A stretch of 64,000 nucleotides of DNA, from contig NZ_JABFFR010000005.1 in the NCBI RefSeq assembly GCF_013423485.1, positions 186,001 through 250,000 on the forward strand, read 5' to 3'. Positions 17,906 to 26,481 of the stretch are shown in pieces. Source of the DNA: Azospirillum oleiclasticum (GTDB lineage Bacteria; Pseudomonadota; Alphaproteobacteria; Azospirillales; Azospirillaceae). A program made the translations under genes and the position numbers. The notes beneath the pieces were generated by a model, which saw nothing but the letters and a program-made list of their open reading frames with translations, was not told the origin of the DNA and did not search any database. How positions within the stretch are numbered: position 1 is the stretch's first letter; each line of letters opens with the position of its first letter.

Positions 17906-18052
17906 CTATTGGTAGCCGCCTTCCTTGCGCTCCTCCGCGGCCTCTTCCTGGGCCTTCTCGTCGATCTTCTGCCCGGTCTTCGGTCCGGTCTGGGGCTTGC
18001 CGTCCTCCGCCTTTTCCGGCTTGCGGGTGTCGTCCGGCTGGTCCTTGTCCAT
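17906..18052 (-). CDS. Small highly charged hypothetical protein
   Basis: A 48-residue, very hydrophilic protein rich in Lys, Glu, Asp and Gln (MDKDQPDDTRKPEKAEDG and a C-terminal KEGGYQ), predicted disordered. A GGAGAGC ribosome site precedes the ATG at 18052, and the frame ends just before the bidirectional terminator, supporting a real gene. It lies downstream of folE on the same strand. No function can be assigned. Confidence 0.5.
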   Translation of the reverse strand: MDKDQPDDTRKPEKAEDGKPQTGPKTGQKIDEKAQEEAAEERKEGGYQ

Positions 18053-18114
18053 GCGTGCTCTCCATCCTGCTGCCTGGGTGGACAACAGGCGGGGCGGGCG
18101 GATCGTCGCGTGGG

Positions 18115-18726
18115 TCAGGCGGGGCGCGACACCGGGTTGCCGATCAGGTCGAGGAATTCGCGGCGGGTCGAGGGATTGTCGCGGAAGACGCCGAGCAGGC
18201 GGCTGGTCACCATGGTGACGCCGGTCTTGTGCACGCCGCGGGTGGTCATGCACTGGTGCGACGCCTCCACCACCACGGCGACGCCTTGCGGCTGGAGCAC
18301 GTCGGCGATGCTGTTGGCGATCTGCGCGGTCATCCTCTCCTGGATCTGCAGGCGGCGGGCGAAGGTGTCGACGACGCGCGCCAGCTTGCTGATCCCCACC
18401 ACCCGCCCGGCCGGCAGATAGCCGATGTGGACGACGCCGAGGATGGGCGCCAGATGGTGCTCGCAGTGGGAGGTGAAGCGGATGTCGCGCAGCACGACCA
18501 TCTCGTCATACCGCTCCACCTCCTCGAAGGTGCGCTGGAGGTCGGTGACGGGATCGGCGTCGTAGCCGCCGAACCACTCCTCGAACGCCCGCGCCACCCG
18601 GCCGGGGGTGCCCAGCAGCCCCTCGCGCGACGGGTCGTCGCCGGCCCAGCGCAGCAGGGTCCGCACGGCCTCCTCGGCCTCGGCCCGGCTGACCGTGCGG
18701 CGGCGGCTGTCGTTGGCGTGCTCCAT
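18115..18726 (-). CDS. folE: GTP cyclohydrolase I (FolE type IA)
   Basis: Converts GTP to 7,8-dihydroneopterin triphosphate, the first step of folate and pterin synthesis. The zinc-site motif SHCEHHLAP and the [11 protein letters not shown] motif with the second zinc cysteine are present, as are GISKLARVV and the QIQERMT-type segment typical of the enzyme. The ATG at 18726 gives 203 aa, the usual length; the frame continues upstream without a better start. It is a cytoplasmic homodecamer in studied cases. It may supply pterin precursors; no direct link to the nearby molybdenum hydroxylase is implied. Confidence 0.93.
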   Translation of the reverse strand: MEHANDSRRRTVSRAEAEEAVRTLLRWAGDDPSREGLLGTPGRVARAFEEWFGGYDADPVTDLQRTFEEVERYDEMVVLRDIRFTSHCEHHLAPILGVVHIGYLPAGRVVGISKLARVVDTFARRLQIQERMTAQIANSIADVLQPQGVAVVVEASHQCMTTRGVHKTGVTMVTSRLLGVFRDNPSTRREFLDLIGNPVSRPA

Positions 18727-18809
18727 GGCGTCGTCCTCCTTGCGAACCGTGTCGCAGGGAGGAACAGCGGCGGGGGGGCCAGGGTTGCCCCGGGGAGATG
18801 GACGCGCCG

Positions 18810-20009
18810 TCAGAGCGCCGCCACCGCCTCCCGGTGGCAGGCCGTCGGCTGCCACGCGATGCCGCGGCCGACGATGCCCGCCTCCCCGGCGAGGTCGAGC
18901 GCGCCGAGGCAAACCGGGGCGGCGGCTCCGCCCGCCACCACCGCCCGCGCGTCCAGCCCGACGCGGCGGCCGAGAACGGGGTGGTCGATCAGCAGCAGCC
19001 GGGCGCCGAGGTCGGCGGGCACGCTGTCCGCCGCGGCGCCGAGGTCGGCGCGGAGCGCCGGGGCGGCGTCGAGCGCCAGGGCGCCGAAGCCCATGGCGTC
19101 CACCACCGCGCTGTCGCCGATGGCGGGAAGACGGGGACGCTTCGGTGCTCCGGGCGGCCCGGCGTCGGGTCCTTCCGGCACGCCGGCGGGGGCGCTGGTC
19201 CAGCCCTGGCCGCCGGACAGGCGCAGGCCGAACTCCACCCCGTTGCCGCCGGCTGCGGTGACCAGGGCGGCCCCCGGAACGCCATCACCCGCCATCATCA
19301 TCGCCTTGCAGGCCGCCATCCACAGATTGAGGAAGAACTGGCCGGCCCCGTCGAGGAAGGCCAGGGCTTCGCCATGCCCCGCGAGGCGCGGGCGCAGCAG
19401 CTCGACCAGACGCAGGGTGGCGGCCCCGGTGCGGGCATGCAGCTCGTCCCCCTCCGCCAGGGCGATGCGGGCGATGGAGCACAAGGCCACCGGTTCGGCC
19501 AACGCCGTCGCCAGCGCCGTTCCCACCACGTCGCGCAGCAGGACCAGACGTTCCACGACCGCCGGTCCGGCAAGCCCGAAACGCAGGGCCGGCCCGGCGC
19601 CCTCGTTGAGCGGGCTGTACGCGCGTACACCGGGCGTACGCGGGTCCGCCACCACCTGGAGCCATGTGGAGGCGGACACCACGGACGCGAGCGGCGTGAC
19701 CACCCCCAGATCCTGCGCCGGGCGCAGCGTGACGGCGCCGTTCCGCACCATGGCGCGCGCCGTGACGAACCCGTCCGCCAGCCCCTCGAACACCAGCGCC
19801 GACGCGGCGGCGTTCAGGATCGGGGCGCAGACGGCGGCGGGGTCGCGGAAGGCGGGGCCGGCGTGCAGCAGCACGCCGGGCTCCAGCCCGATCAGCGCGG
19901 CCGCCCGGCCGCAGCCGGTCCACAGCGGGACGGCGGCGGCCATGCGGCGGGCGGCGACCAGGGTGGCGGTGTCGGCGACGGGCGCATTGGCGGCGAAATC
20001 GGGGGTCAT
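18810..20009 (-). CDS. DUF1116 / AllG-like protein
   Basis: Protein of 399 aa resembling the DUF1116 family, which includes E. coli YlbE/AllG, a subunit associated with oxamate carbamoyltransferase. Recognisable features are [15 protein letters not shown] in the middle, the hydrophobic stretch around [11 protein letters not shown], and the C-terminal [15 protein letters not shown]. In other genomes the family normally sits with fdrA and a carbamate kinase; neither is here, so the gene is an orphan of that set. I start at the ATG at 20009 rather than 20030. It lies between folE and a MarR regulator on the same strand. Substrate unknown; purine or carbamoyl-compound degradation is a possibility. 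Confidence 0.65.
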   Translation of the reverse strand: MTPDFAANAPVADTATLVAARRMAAAVPLWTGCGRAAALIGLEPGVLLHAGPAFRDPAAVCAPILNAAASALVFEGLADGFVTARAMVRNGAVTLRPAQDLGVVTPLASVVSASTWLQVVADPRTPGVRAYSPLNEGAGPALRFGLAGPAVVERLVLLRDVVGTALATALAEPVALCSIARIALAEGDELHARTGAATLRLVELLRPRLAGHGEALAFLDGAGQFFLNLWMAACKAMMMAGDGVPGAALVTAAGGNGVEFGLRLSGGQGWTSAPAGVPEGPDAGPPGAPKRPRLPAIGDSAVVDAMGFGALALDAAPALRADLGAAADSVPADLGARLLLIDHPVLGRRVGLDARAVVAGGAAAPVCLGALDLAGEAGIVGRGIAWQPTACHREAVAAL

Positions 20010-20073
20010 GGCCGGTCCTCCCGGCCGCATCCCCTGCCCAGGGCCCTGCCCAGGGCCCCGCTCAAGCCCCCGC

Positions 20074-20559
20074 TCAGGGCAGGTGCAGCGAGGTGCGGCC
20101 GTAGTCGTTGCAGGCGTCCACCAGATGGGCGAGCGAGCGCAGGAAGGCGGCGCGCTCCTCCTTCGGCAGCGGGGCGATGGTGCGGTCGTGGGCGCGCTGG
20201 GCCTTGCGGTCCATCCGGCGCAGCAGCTTGCGCCCCTCCGGCGTGATCGCGGCCAGCCGCATGCGGCGGTCCACCGCGCTCGCCCGGCGGGTGATCAGGC
20301 CGCGGTCGGCCAGCCGGGCGAGCACCCCGGTGATGGTCGTGCGGTCAATGCCGATCTGCGCCCCCAGCGTCACCTGGTCGATGTCGGGCATCGAGGCGAG
20401 CACGGTCAGCACGCTGTACTGCACGGGGGTGATGTTGAACTCCGCGCATTCCTCCATGAACATCGCCACATGGATCTGGTGCAGGCGGCGGATCAGGAAG
20501 CCGGGGCGCTGCGCCAACGAATGGTAGGAGTCGTCGGACAGCGTGTCGTCTGTGGGCAT
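20074..20559 (-). CDS. MarR-family transcriptional regulator
   Basis: Winged-helix repressor of 161 aa. It has the core MarR pattern: ITPVQYSVLTVLASM, the recognition helix IGIDRTTITGVLARLADRGLI at about residues 70-90, and the wing with the conserved DRRMRLAAITPEGRKLL. The FLIRRLHQIHVAMFMEE start is typical of the subfamily that controls small-aromatic or nitrogen-heterocycle catabolism. It lies between the DUF1116 gene and coxG on the same strand; either neighbour set could be its target. Confidence 0.88.
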   Translation of the reverse strand: MPTDDTLSDDSYHSLAQRPGFLIRRLHQIHVAMFMEECAEFNITPVQYSVLTVLASMPDIDQVTLGAQIGIDRTTITGVLARLADRGLITRRASAVDRRMRLAAITPEGRKLLRRMDRKAQRAHDRTIAPLPKEERAAFLRSLAHLVDACNDYGRTSLHLP

Positions 20560-20658
20560 GGGGCGCTACCGTTTGGTCCATCGGGTGTCGCATCCTAATC
20601 GGAACGGGACCGTTTCCGCCACGCCCGCCCCCACCCGCTCGTGTGGGGGCCGGCATGG

Positions 20659-21312
20659 TCAGGGCGCCGCGCGGCGGCCGGCGAACAGGCCCTTGACCCA
20701 GTCCTTGACCATGGCCCACAGCAGGGCGCCGGCGTTCAGCTCCCCGGCGGGAGCGGGGGCGGGAGCCGGGGCCGGGATGGCGGCGGCGGGGCCGGCGGCG
20801 GCTTCCAGGGCCGGTTCCGGCGCGGCGGCGGTGGGCGCCGGAGTGGTGGCCGGTGCCGTCGCCGCCAGCCGGGCCTCAAGGTTGCGGGCGAACTCGGCGG
20901 TCAGGCGCTGCACCAGCTCCTGCACGATGGCGCCGCGGCTGAACTGGGCCAGCGTGCCGGACAGGGTGTAGTCCACCGTCAGCGCGATGGTGGTGGCCGC
21001 ACCGCCGTCGGCCTCCGTCACCGCGAAGGCCGCCTCCCCCTTGGCGCGGGAGTTGCTTTTGGCGTCGTTGCCCTGGCCGCGCAGCACGCCGGTGTGGGTG
21101 GCGTCGTCCATGACCAGCTCGCCCTGGCCGCCGAACTGCGCGGTGATGGGGCCGAGCTTCACCCGCATCTGGCCGGCGATGCTGCTGCCCTCCGGCGGCT
21201 TGGTGAGGGAGGCGCCGGGCATGCAGGGCACGACCTGTTCGGCGTCCGCCAGCATCGCCCACACCTGCGGGCGCGGGTATTGGACGACGAGGCTCTGGGT
21301 GATCTGCGGCAT
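20659..21312 (-). CDS. coxG: CoxG-family (SRPBCC) protein with C-terminal membrane anchor
   Basis: SRPBCC-fold protein of 217 aa related to CoxG, the factor that anchors molybdenum-containing CO dehydrogenase-type enzymes to the membrane. The domain covers residues 1-150 (PQVWAMLADAEQVVPCMPGA, then VKLGPITAQFGGQGEL). It is followed by a Pro/Ala-rich linker of about 40 residues and a C-terminal amphipathic helix (GALLWAMVKDWVKGLF) suited to membrane attachment. It is the last gene of the hydroxylase operon, 8 bp after the iron-sulphur subunit. Confidence 0.85.
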   Translation of the reverse strand: MPQITQSLVVQYPRPQVWAMLADAEQVVPCMPGASLTKPPEGSSIAGQMRVKLGPITAQFGGQGELVMDDATHTGVLRGQGNDAKSNSRAKGEAAFAVTEADGGAATTIALTVDYTLSGTLAQFSRGAIVQELVQRLTAEFARNLEARLAATAPATTPAPTAAAPEPALEAAAGPAAAIPAPAPAPAPAGELNAGALLWAMVKDWVKGLFAGRRAAP

Positions 21313-21320
21313 GGGTGGGG

Positions 21321-21800
21321 TTATCCCGCGTTGGTCTTGCGCGCGTCGAGCACGCGCCGGATGGCGTTGACGATCCCGACATAACCGGTGCAGCGGCAGA
21401 GATTGCCGCTCATCTCCACACGGATCTGGCGGTCGTCCGCGTCGGGCTTGCGCAGCACCACGTCGCGCGCCGCGACCAGCATGCCGGGGGTGCAGAAGCC
21501 GCATTGCAGGCCGTGTTCGGCGGAGAAGGCGTCGCGCAGCTCGGCCGCCGTGGGGTCGGCGTCCAGCCCCTCCACCGTGGTCACCGCCCGCCCGTCGCAG
21601 GCGACGGCGTAGGTGATGCAGGAGCGGGCCGGCTGCCCGTCGATCAGCAGTGTGCAGGCCCCGCACACCCCATGCTCGCAGCCGAGATGGGTGCCGGTGA
21701 GGAGCTGTTGTTCGCGCAGGAAATCGGCCAGATGGGTGCGCGGGCTGACCTGGGCCGTCACGCGGCGGCCGTTGATGGTGAGGGTGATGGTCTTCGTCAT
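21321..21800 (-). CDS. coxS: Molybdenum hydroxylase small subunit (2Fe-2S, CoxS type)
   Basis: Electron-transfer subunit of a xanthine-oxidase-family hydroxylase, 159 aa. The plant-type cluster motif GCEHGVCGACTLL with the fourth Cys in ARSC is in the N-terminal half. The second cluster motif CGFCTPGML plus CRCTGY is in the C-terminal half. It overlaps the FAD subunit gene by four bases. The name follows the CoxS family; the enzyme's substrate is probably not CO. Confidence 0.92.
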   Translation of the reverse strand: MTKTITLTINGRRVTAQVSPRTHLADFLREQQLLTGTHLGCEHGVCGACTLLIDGQPARSCITYAVACDGRAVTTVEGLDADPTAAELRDAFSAEHGLQCGFCTPGMLVAARDVVLRKPDADDRQIRVEMSGNLCRCTGYVGIVNAIRRVLDARKTNAG

Positions 21801-22612
21801 GGATTCACCTGGGCGATCGCGCGGGCGAGGGCCACCATGTGGGTGCGGATGGCGGCTGGGTCGCCGGCGATGGAGCTGGTCGCCAGCCGGTCGGCGGCCA
21901 CCGCGTCGCGGCGGGCGGGGTCGGTGAAGACGGCGGGATCGTCGATCACCAGCGGCGGGCCGGAGACGGCGCCGATCACCGCCCGCGCCACCCCGCGCGG
22001 CGGGTCGAGCAGCACCGCCCCGGTGGCGTGCGAGAATTCCCCGGTCTTGCGGCAGACCTTGTAATAGCCCCAGCGCGCGGCGGGCGAGAAGGCCGGCACG
22101 CGGACCTCCGCGATCACCTCGCCGGGCTGCAGGGCGGTCTCGAAGACGCCGAGGATGAAGCCGTCCATGGGCACGGTGCGGCGCCCGGCGGGGCCGGCCA
22201 GCACCACGGACGCCCCCATGGCGGTCAGCGCCGACACCCAGTCCGCCGCCGGGTCGGCGTGGGCGAGGCTGCCGCCGATGGTGCCGCGGTTGCGCACCGG
22301 GCGGTAGGCGATGCCCGCCGCCACCCGCGCCAGCGCGCCGCCGGTCACGTCGGGATAATCGCCGTCCTCCAGCCGCGCGTGGGTGACGCTGGCGCCGATG
22401 ACGAGATGGTCGCCGTCGCGCCGGATGCCGGTCAGCTCCGGCAGGCGGGAGACATCGACCAGCAGGTCCGGCTGCACCAGCCGCAGATTCAGCATCGGCC
22501 CCAAGGACTGCGACCCCGCCACAGGCCGCACCGACAGGTCGTCGCGGGACAGCAGGGCGAGCGCGCCGTCCAGCCCGTCCGGCCGCTCGTAGTCGAAGAG
22601 TGCCGCCTTCAT
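21797..22612 (-). CDS. coxM: Molybdenum hydroxylase FAD-binding medium subunit (CoxM type)
   Basis: FAD subunit of 271 aa. The two flavin-binding motifs of the family are visible: AGSQSLGPMLNLR (residues about 32-44) and TIGGSLAHADPAADW (about 108-122). The C-terminal CO dehydrogenase flavoprotein domain carries WGYYKVCRKTGEFSHA. The gene overlaps both neighbours by four bases, so large, medium and small subunits are translationally coupled. Confidence 0.92.
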   Translation of the reverse strand: MKAALFDYERPDGLDGALALLSRDDLSVRPVAGSQSLGPMLNLRLVQPDLLVDVSRLPELTGIRRDGDHLVIGASVTHARLEDGDYPDVTGGALARVAAGIAYRPVRNRGTIGGSLAHADPAADWVSALTAMGASVVLAGPAGRRTVPMDGFILGVFETALQPGEVIAEVRVPAFSPAARWGYYKVCRKTGEFSHATGAVLLDPPRGVARAVIGAVSGPPLVIDDPAVFTDPARRDAVAADRLATSSIAGDPAAIRTHMVALARAIAQVNP

Positions 22613-24957
22613 CGTCCGGCCTCCGCGATGGCGGACAGGATGGCGTCGGGCGTCATGGGGGAGCTGGTGACGCGCGCACCCAGCGGGCGCAGCGCGTCGT
22701 TGATGGCGTTGCAGAGGGCCGCCGGGGGGGCGATGGCGCCGCCCTCGCCGATGCCCTTCACCCCGAACTCGGTGTAGGGGGATGGGGTCACCATGTGGAT
22801 GATCCGCACATGCGGGACCTCCGTGAAGCCGGGGATGAGGTAGTCGGCGAAGGTGGAGGAGAGCGGCTGCCCCGTCTCGTCGTAGGGCACCCGCTCGTAC
22901 AGCGCGGTGCCGATGCCTTGGGCCACGCCGCCGCAGATCTGGCCGTCCACCACCATGGGGTTGACCATGGTGCCGGCGTCCTCGACGACGACGTAATCCA
23001 GGATCTCGACGGTGCCGAGATCGGGATCGACGGCCACCGCCACCGCGTGGGTGGCGTAGGAGAAGGTGCCGTGGTCGCTCTTGGGCTTGTAGCCGGCGGT
23101 CAGCTCCAGCCCGCCACGGTCCACGTCGGCGGGGAGGAGCTGGGGTGCCCGGTACCAGGTGTGGGCGATCTCCTTGATGGAGACGCTGGCCGCACCGGCG
23201 TGCACGGCGCCACCCCGAAGCACCGTGTCCTCGACGCGGGCCTGGAGCAGGTGGGCGCCGATCTTCCGCAGCCGCTCGGCGATCTGCCGGCTGGCCGTGG
23301 CGACCGCACCGCCGGCCATCACCATGCTGCGCGACCCCCAGGTGCCGGTGGAGTAGGGGGTCAGGCCGGTGTCGCCATGCACCAGCTTGATCTTGGCGAT
23401 CGGGATGCCCAGCACCTCGTGCGCGACCTGGGCGAAGGTGGTCTCCATGCCTTGCCCGTGCGACTGCACGCCGACGCGCAGCTCCAACCCGCCGTCCGGT
23501 GTGACGCGGGCCTGCGCCTGCTCGTGCCCCGGCACCATGGGGATGCCCCAGCCGTGATAGACGGCGGTGCCGTGCGCCGCCTGCTCGCAATAGGTGGCGA
23601 AGCCGACGCCGATCATGCGGCCGTCCGGCTCCCCCTGCGTCTGGCGCGCGCGCCAGCCCTCCAGCCCGATGGCGGCGACCGCCTGCCGGACGGATTCCGG
23701 GTAGTCGCCGCTGTCGAAATGCTTCTTCGTGATGTTGTCGAAGGGCATCTTCTCCGGCGGCACGAGGTTTTCGGCCCGCACCTCCCACGGCTCGCGGCCC
23801 ACGGCCTCGGCGACGGCGTCGATCATCTGCTCCATGGCGAAGCAGACGCCGGTGCGCGCCACCCCGCGGTAGGGGACGATGGGCGGCTTGTTGGTGGCGA
23901 CGGAGAAGGTGCGGCAGCGGTAATTCTGGAAATCGTAGGGGCCGGGCAGGATGCTGCCGACCTGCGCCGCCTCCAGGCAGGCCGAGAACGGGTAGACGGA
24001 GTAGGAGCCGGCATCGACCCAGGCGTCCGCCTCCAGCCCCAGCAGCTTGCCGCGCTCGTCGGCGTAGGCGGTGATCTCGTAATGGTGTTCGCGGCAGTTG
24101 GCGGCGGCGACCAGATGCTCCCGCCGGTCCTCGGTCCAGCGGATCGGGCGGTCGAGCTTCATGGCGAGCCAGGCGGCCACCACCTCCTCCGGCTGCAACA
24201 GCCCCTTCCAGCCGAAGCCACCGCCGACGTCGGGTGCGATCACCCGGACGAGACCCTGCTCGATGCCCAGACATTCCGCCAGACCGGCGCGCACGATGTG
24301 GGGAAGCTGGGTGGAGGCGGTGAGCACGATCTGCTCCGCCTGCCGGTCCCAGTGGGCCAGCACGCCCTTGCCCTCCATCGGCACCATGCATTGGCGCGCG
24401 GTGCGGATGCTGCGGGACACCTTGATGGGGGCGGTGGCGGCGACGTCCGCGATGCTGCCGCCGACGTTGGTCTCCAGGAACACGTTGTCGGCCCAGTGCT
24501 CGTGCACCTTGGGCGCGCCGGGCTTCACCGCCTCCAGCATGTCGGTGTTGACGGGAAGCTCGTCCACATCGACGAAGATCTGCGCCGCGATGTCCTCGGC
24601 CTCCGCCCGCGTGGCGGCGACGCAGACGGCGACCGGCTCGCCGACGAAGCGGACCTTGCCGTCGGCGAGTGCGGGCTGTTCCGACACCTTGAAGCCGGGC
24701 AGGCCGGAGACGGCGCGGATCGGCCTGATGCCGGCCGCGGCCATGTCGGCCCAGGTGAAGACCGCGTCCCGGTGCTCCTCGGGGATCTCGAACCCGCGGA
24801 TGCGGGCGTGCGCGACCGGGCTGCGCACGAAGGCCAGCTCCAGCATGCCGGGCATGGCGATGTCGCCGACGAAGCGCCCGCGCCCGCGCAGCAGCCGCTC
24901 GTCCTCCTTCCGCCGGACCCGGGCGCCGACGCCGGCCGCCGTTGGTGGGGTGTCCAT
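22609..24957 (-). CDS. coxL: Molybdenum hydroxylase large catalytic subunit (CoxL/XdhB type)
   Basis: Catalytic subunit of 782 aa carrying the molybdopterin cytosine dinucleotide site. It has the hammerhead domain (residues about 20-130), the pterin-binding VGGGFGWKG segment, GVQSHGQGMET and the catalytic glutamate region VKGIGEGG near the C-terminus. The active-site loop reads PYRGVART, not the AYRCSFR of true (form I) CO dehydrogenases, so oxidation of an N-heterocycle or aldehyde is more likely than CO oxidation. It follows the liv-type ATPase by 29 bp in an operon headed by a sigma-54 promoter. The coxL symbol marks the family only. Confidence 0.88.
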   Translation of the reverse strand: MDTPPTAAGVGARVRRKEDERLLRGRGRFVGDIAMPGMLELAFVRSPVAHARIRGFEIPEEHRDAVFTWADMAAAGIRPIRAVSGLPGFKVSEQPALADGKVRFVGEPVAVCVAATRAEAEDIAAQIFVDVDELPVNTDMLEAVKPGAPKVHEHWADNVFLETNVGGSIADVAATAPIKVSRSIRTARQCMVPMEGKGVLAHWDRQAEQIVLTASTQLPHIVRAGLAECLGIEQGLVRVIAPDVGGGFGWKGLLQPEEVVAAWLAMKLDRPIRWTEDRREHLVAAANCREHHYEITAYADERGKLLGLEADAWVDAGSYSVYPFSACLEAAQVGSILPGPYDFQNYRCRTFSVATNKPPIVPYRGVARTGVCFAMEQMIDAVAEAVGREPWEVRAENLVPPEKMPFDNITKKHFDSGDYPESVRQAVAAIGLEGWRARQTQGEPDGRMIGVGFATYCEQAAHGTAVYHGWGIPMVPGHEQAQARVTPDGGLELRVGVQSHGQGMETTFAQVAHEVLGIPIAKIKLVHGDTGLTPYSTGTWGSRSMVMAGGAVATASRQIAERLRKIGAHLLQARVEDTVLRGGAVHAGAASVSIKEIAHTWYRAPQLLPADVDRGGLELTAGYKPKSDHGTFSYATHAVAVAVDPDLGTVEILDYVVVEDAGTMVNPMVVDGQICGGVAQGIGTALYERVPYDETGQPLSSTFADYLIPGFTEVPHVRIIHMVTPSPYTEFGVKGIGEGGAIAPPAALCNAINDALRPLGARVTSSPMTPDAILSAIAEAGR

Positions 24958-24986
24958 GATTGTCGTCTCCGCTCCGCTCGGCGCGC

Positions 24987-25691
24987 TTACGCGCCCAGAT
25001 AGGCCTTCTGGATGGATTCGTTGGCGAGCAGCGCCTGACCGGTGCCGTGCTGGACCACCTGCCCGCTTTCCAGCAGATAGGCGCGGTCGCACATGTCGAG
25101 GGCCGCGTAGGCGTTCTGCTCCACCATCAGCACGGTGGTGCCTTCGCGCCGGATGTCGGACACGATGGCGAAGGTCTGCTCCACGAGGTTGGGGGCGAGG
25201 CCCAGCGACGGCTCGTCGAACAGCACCAGCTTCGGCCGCGACATCAGCGCCCGCGCGATGGCGAGCATCTGCTGCTCGCCGCCCGACAGGGTGCCGGCCG
25301 CCTGCTGCAACCGCTCCTGGAGCCGCGGGAAGCGGTGGAACAGCCGCTCCATGTCCGATTTCACCGCGGCGTGGTCGCGGCGCAGATAGGCGCCCATCTC
25401 CAGATTCTCGCGCACGCTGAGCTGCGGGAACACCCGCCGCCCCTCCGGGCAATGGGCGATGCCCTGGCCGAGGACGACGCGCGGCGCCGCCCCCCCGATC
25501 GACTGGCCGCGGAAGGTGATCGAGCCCTCCGTCAGCGGCAGAAGCCCGCTGATGGCGCGCAAGGTGGTGGTCTTGCCGGCGCCGTTGGCACCGATGAGGG
25601 TGACCAGCTCCCCCTCCTCCACCGTCAGCGAGACCCGGCGGAGCGCCGGGATCTGGCCGTAGCAGACGGTGATGCCGTCAAGCTTGAGCAC
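24987..25691 (-). CDS. livF: LivF-type ABC transporter ATP-binding protein (second system)
   Basis: ATPase of 234 aa with Walker A GANGAGKTT, signature LSGGEQQM, Walker B LVLFDEPSLG and the LivF-type VLMVEQNA. It belongs to the second HAAT system in the window, encoded upstream of the hydroxylase subunits on the same strand. It overlaps livG by 14 bp. The pairing with a hydroxylase suggests import of the compound that the hydroxylase oxidises. Confidence 0.9.
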   Translation of the reverse strand: MLKLDGITVCYGQIPALRRVSLTVEEGELVTLIGANGAGKTTTLRAISGLLPLTEGSITFRGQSIGGAAPRVVLGQGIAHCPEGRRVFPQLSVRENLEMGAYLRRDHAAVKSDMERLFHRFPRLQERLQQAAGTLSGGEQQMLAIARALMSRPKLVLFDEPSLGLAPNLVEQTFAIVSDIRREGTTVLMVEQNAYAALDMCDRAYLLESGQVVQHGTGQALLANESIQKAYLGA

Positions 25692-26481
25692 GTTTCACCC
25701 CCTGTCCCAGATAGGCGCGGATCACGTCGGGGTTGGACTGGATGGCCTCGGGCGGCCCCTCGGCGATGATGCGGCCGTGGTTCAGCACGACCACGAGGTC
25801 GGAGATGGACATCACCATCCGCATGTCGTGCTCGACCAGAAGCACCGTCACGCCGCGGTCGCGGATGCGCTTGACCACGGCCATGAACTCCTCCGTCTCC
25901 GACGGATTCAGGCCGGCGGCCGGCTCGTCGAACAGGATCAGCTTCGGCGAGGCGGCGAGCGCGATGGCGATGCCGAGCAGCCTCTGCTCGCCATAGGCGA
26001 GGTTGCTCGCCAGCTCGTCCGCCCGGTGGGTCAGCCCGACGAATTCCAGGATCTCGCGGACCGCCACATGCTGGCGCTCCGTCTCCCGGCGTGCGGACGG
26101 CAGGCGCAGCAGCGCTGCCCAGGTCTCCGCCTTGCCCTGCAGGTGCATGGCGGTCAGCACATTGTCGAACACCGTGCAGCCGGCGAAGATGCTGGTCCGC
26201 TGGAAGGTGCGCACGACGCCGAGTGCGGCGATGCGGTCGGGCGTCAGCCGCGTGATGTCGGTGCCGCGGAACAGCACCGACCCCTTGGTCGGCCGCAGGA
26301 AGCCGGTGATGACGTTGAAGGCGGTCGTCTTGCCGGCCCCGTTGGGGCCGATCAGGCTGACGATCCGCCCCTCCGGCACCCGGAAACTCATCGAGGCGAT
26401 CGCGACCAGCCCGCTGAAATGCACGGCCACCTCGCGCACTTCGAGCGCGGGTGCGGCTTCGAGCTCCAGGGCGGCGCTCAT
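25678..26481 (-). CDS. livG: LivG-type ABC transporter ATP-binding protein (second system)
   Basis: ATPase of 267 aa: Walker A GPNGAGKTT, LivG-type signature LAYGEQRLL, Walker B LILFDEPAAGLNP, switch VLLVEHDM. The RTFQRTSIF segment after the Q-loop is characteristic of the family. A 15-residue Ala/Glu-rich leader precedes the first strand. The ATG at 26481 overlaps livM's stop by four bases. Confidence 0.9.
   Translation of the reverse strand: MSAALELEAAPALEVREVAVHFSGLVAIASMSFRVPEGRIVSLIGPNGAGKTTAFNVITGFLRPTKGSVLFRGTDITRLTPDRIAALGVVRTFQRTSIFAGCTVFDNVLTAMHLQGKAETWAALLRLPSARRETERQHVAVREILEFVGLTHRADELASNLAYGEQRLLGIAIALAASPKLILFDEPAAGLNPSETEEFMAVVKRIRDRGVTVLLVEHDMRMVMSISDLVVVLNHGRIIAEGPPEAIQSNPDVIRAYLGQGVKRAQA

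Noticed and set aside
20659..24957. True aerobic CO dehydrogenase operon
   Set aside because: The catalytic loop lacks the AYRCSFR signature and no coxD/E/F maturation genes are present.
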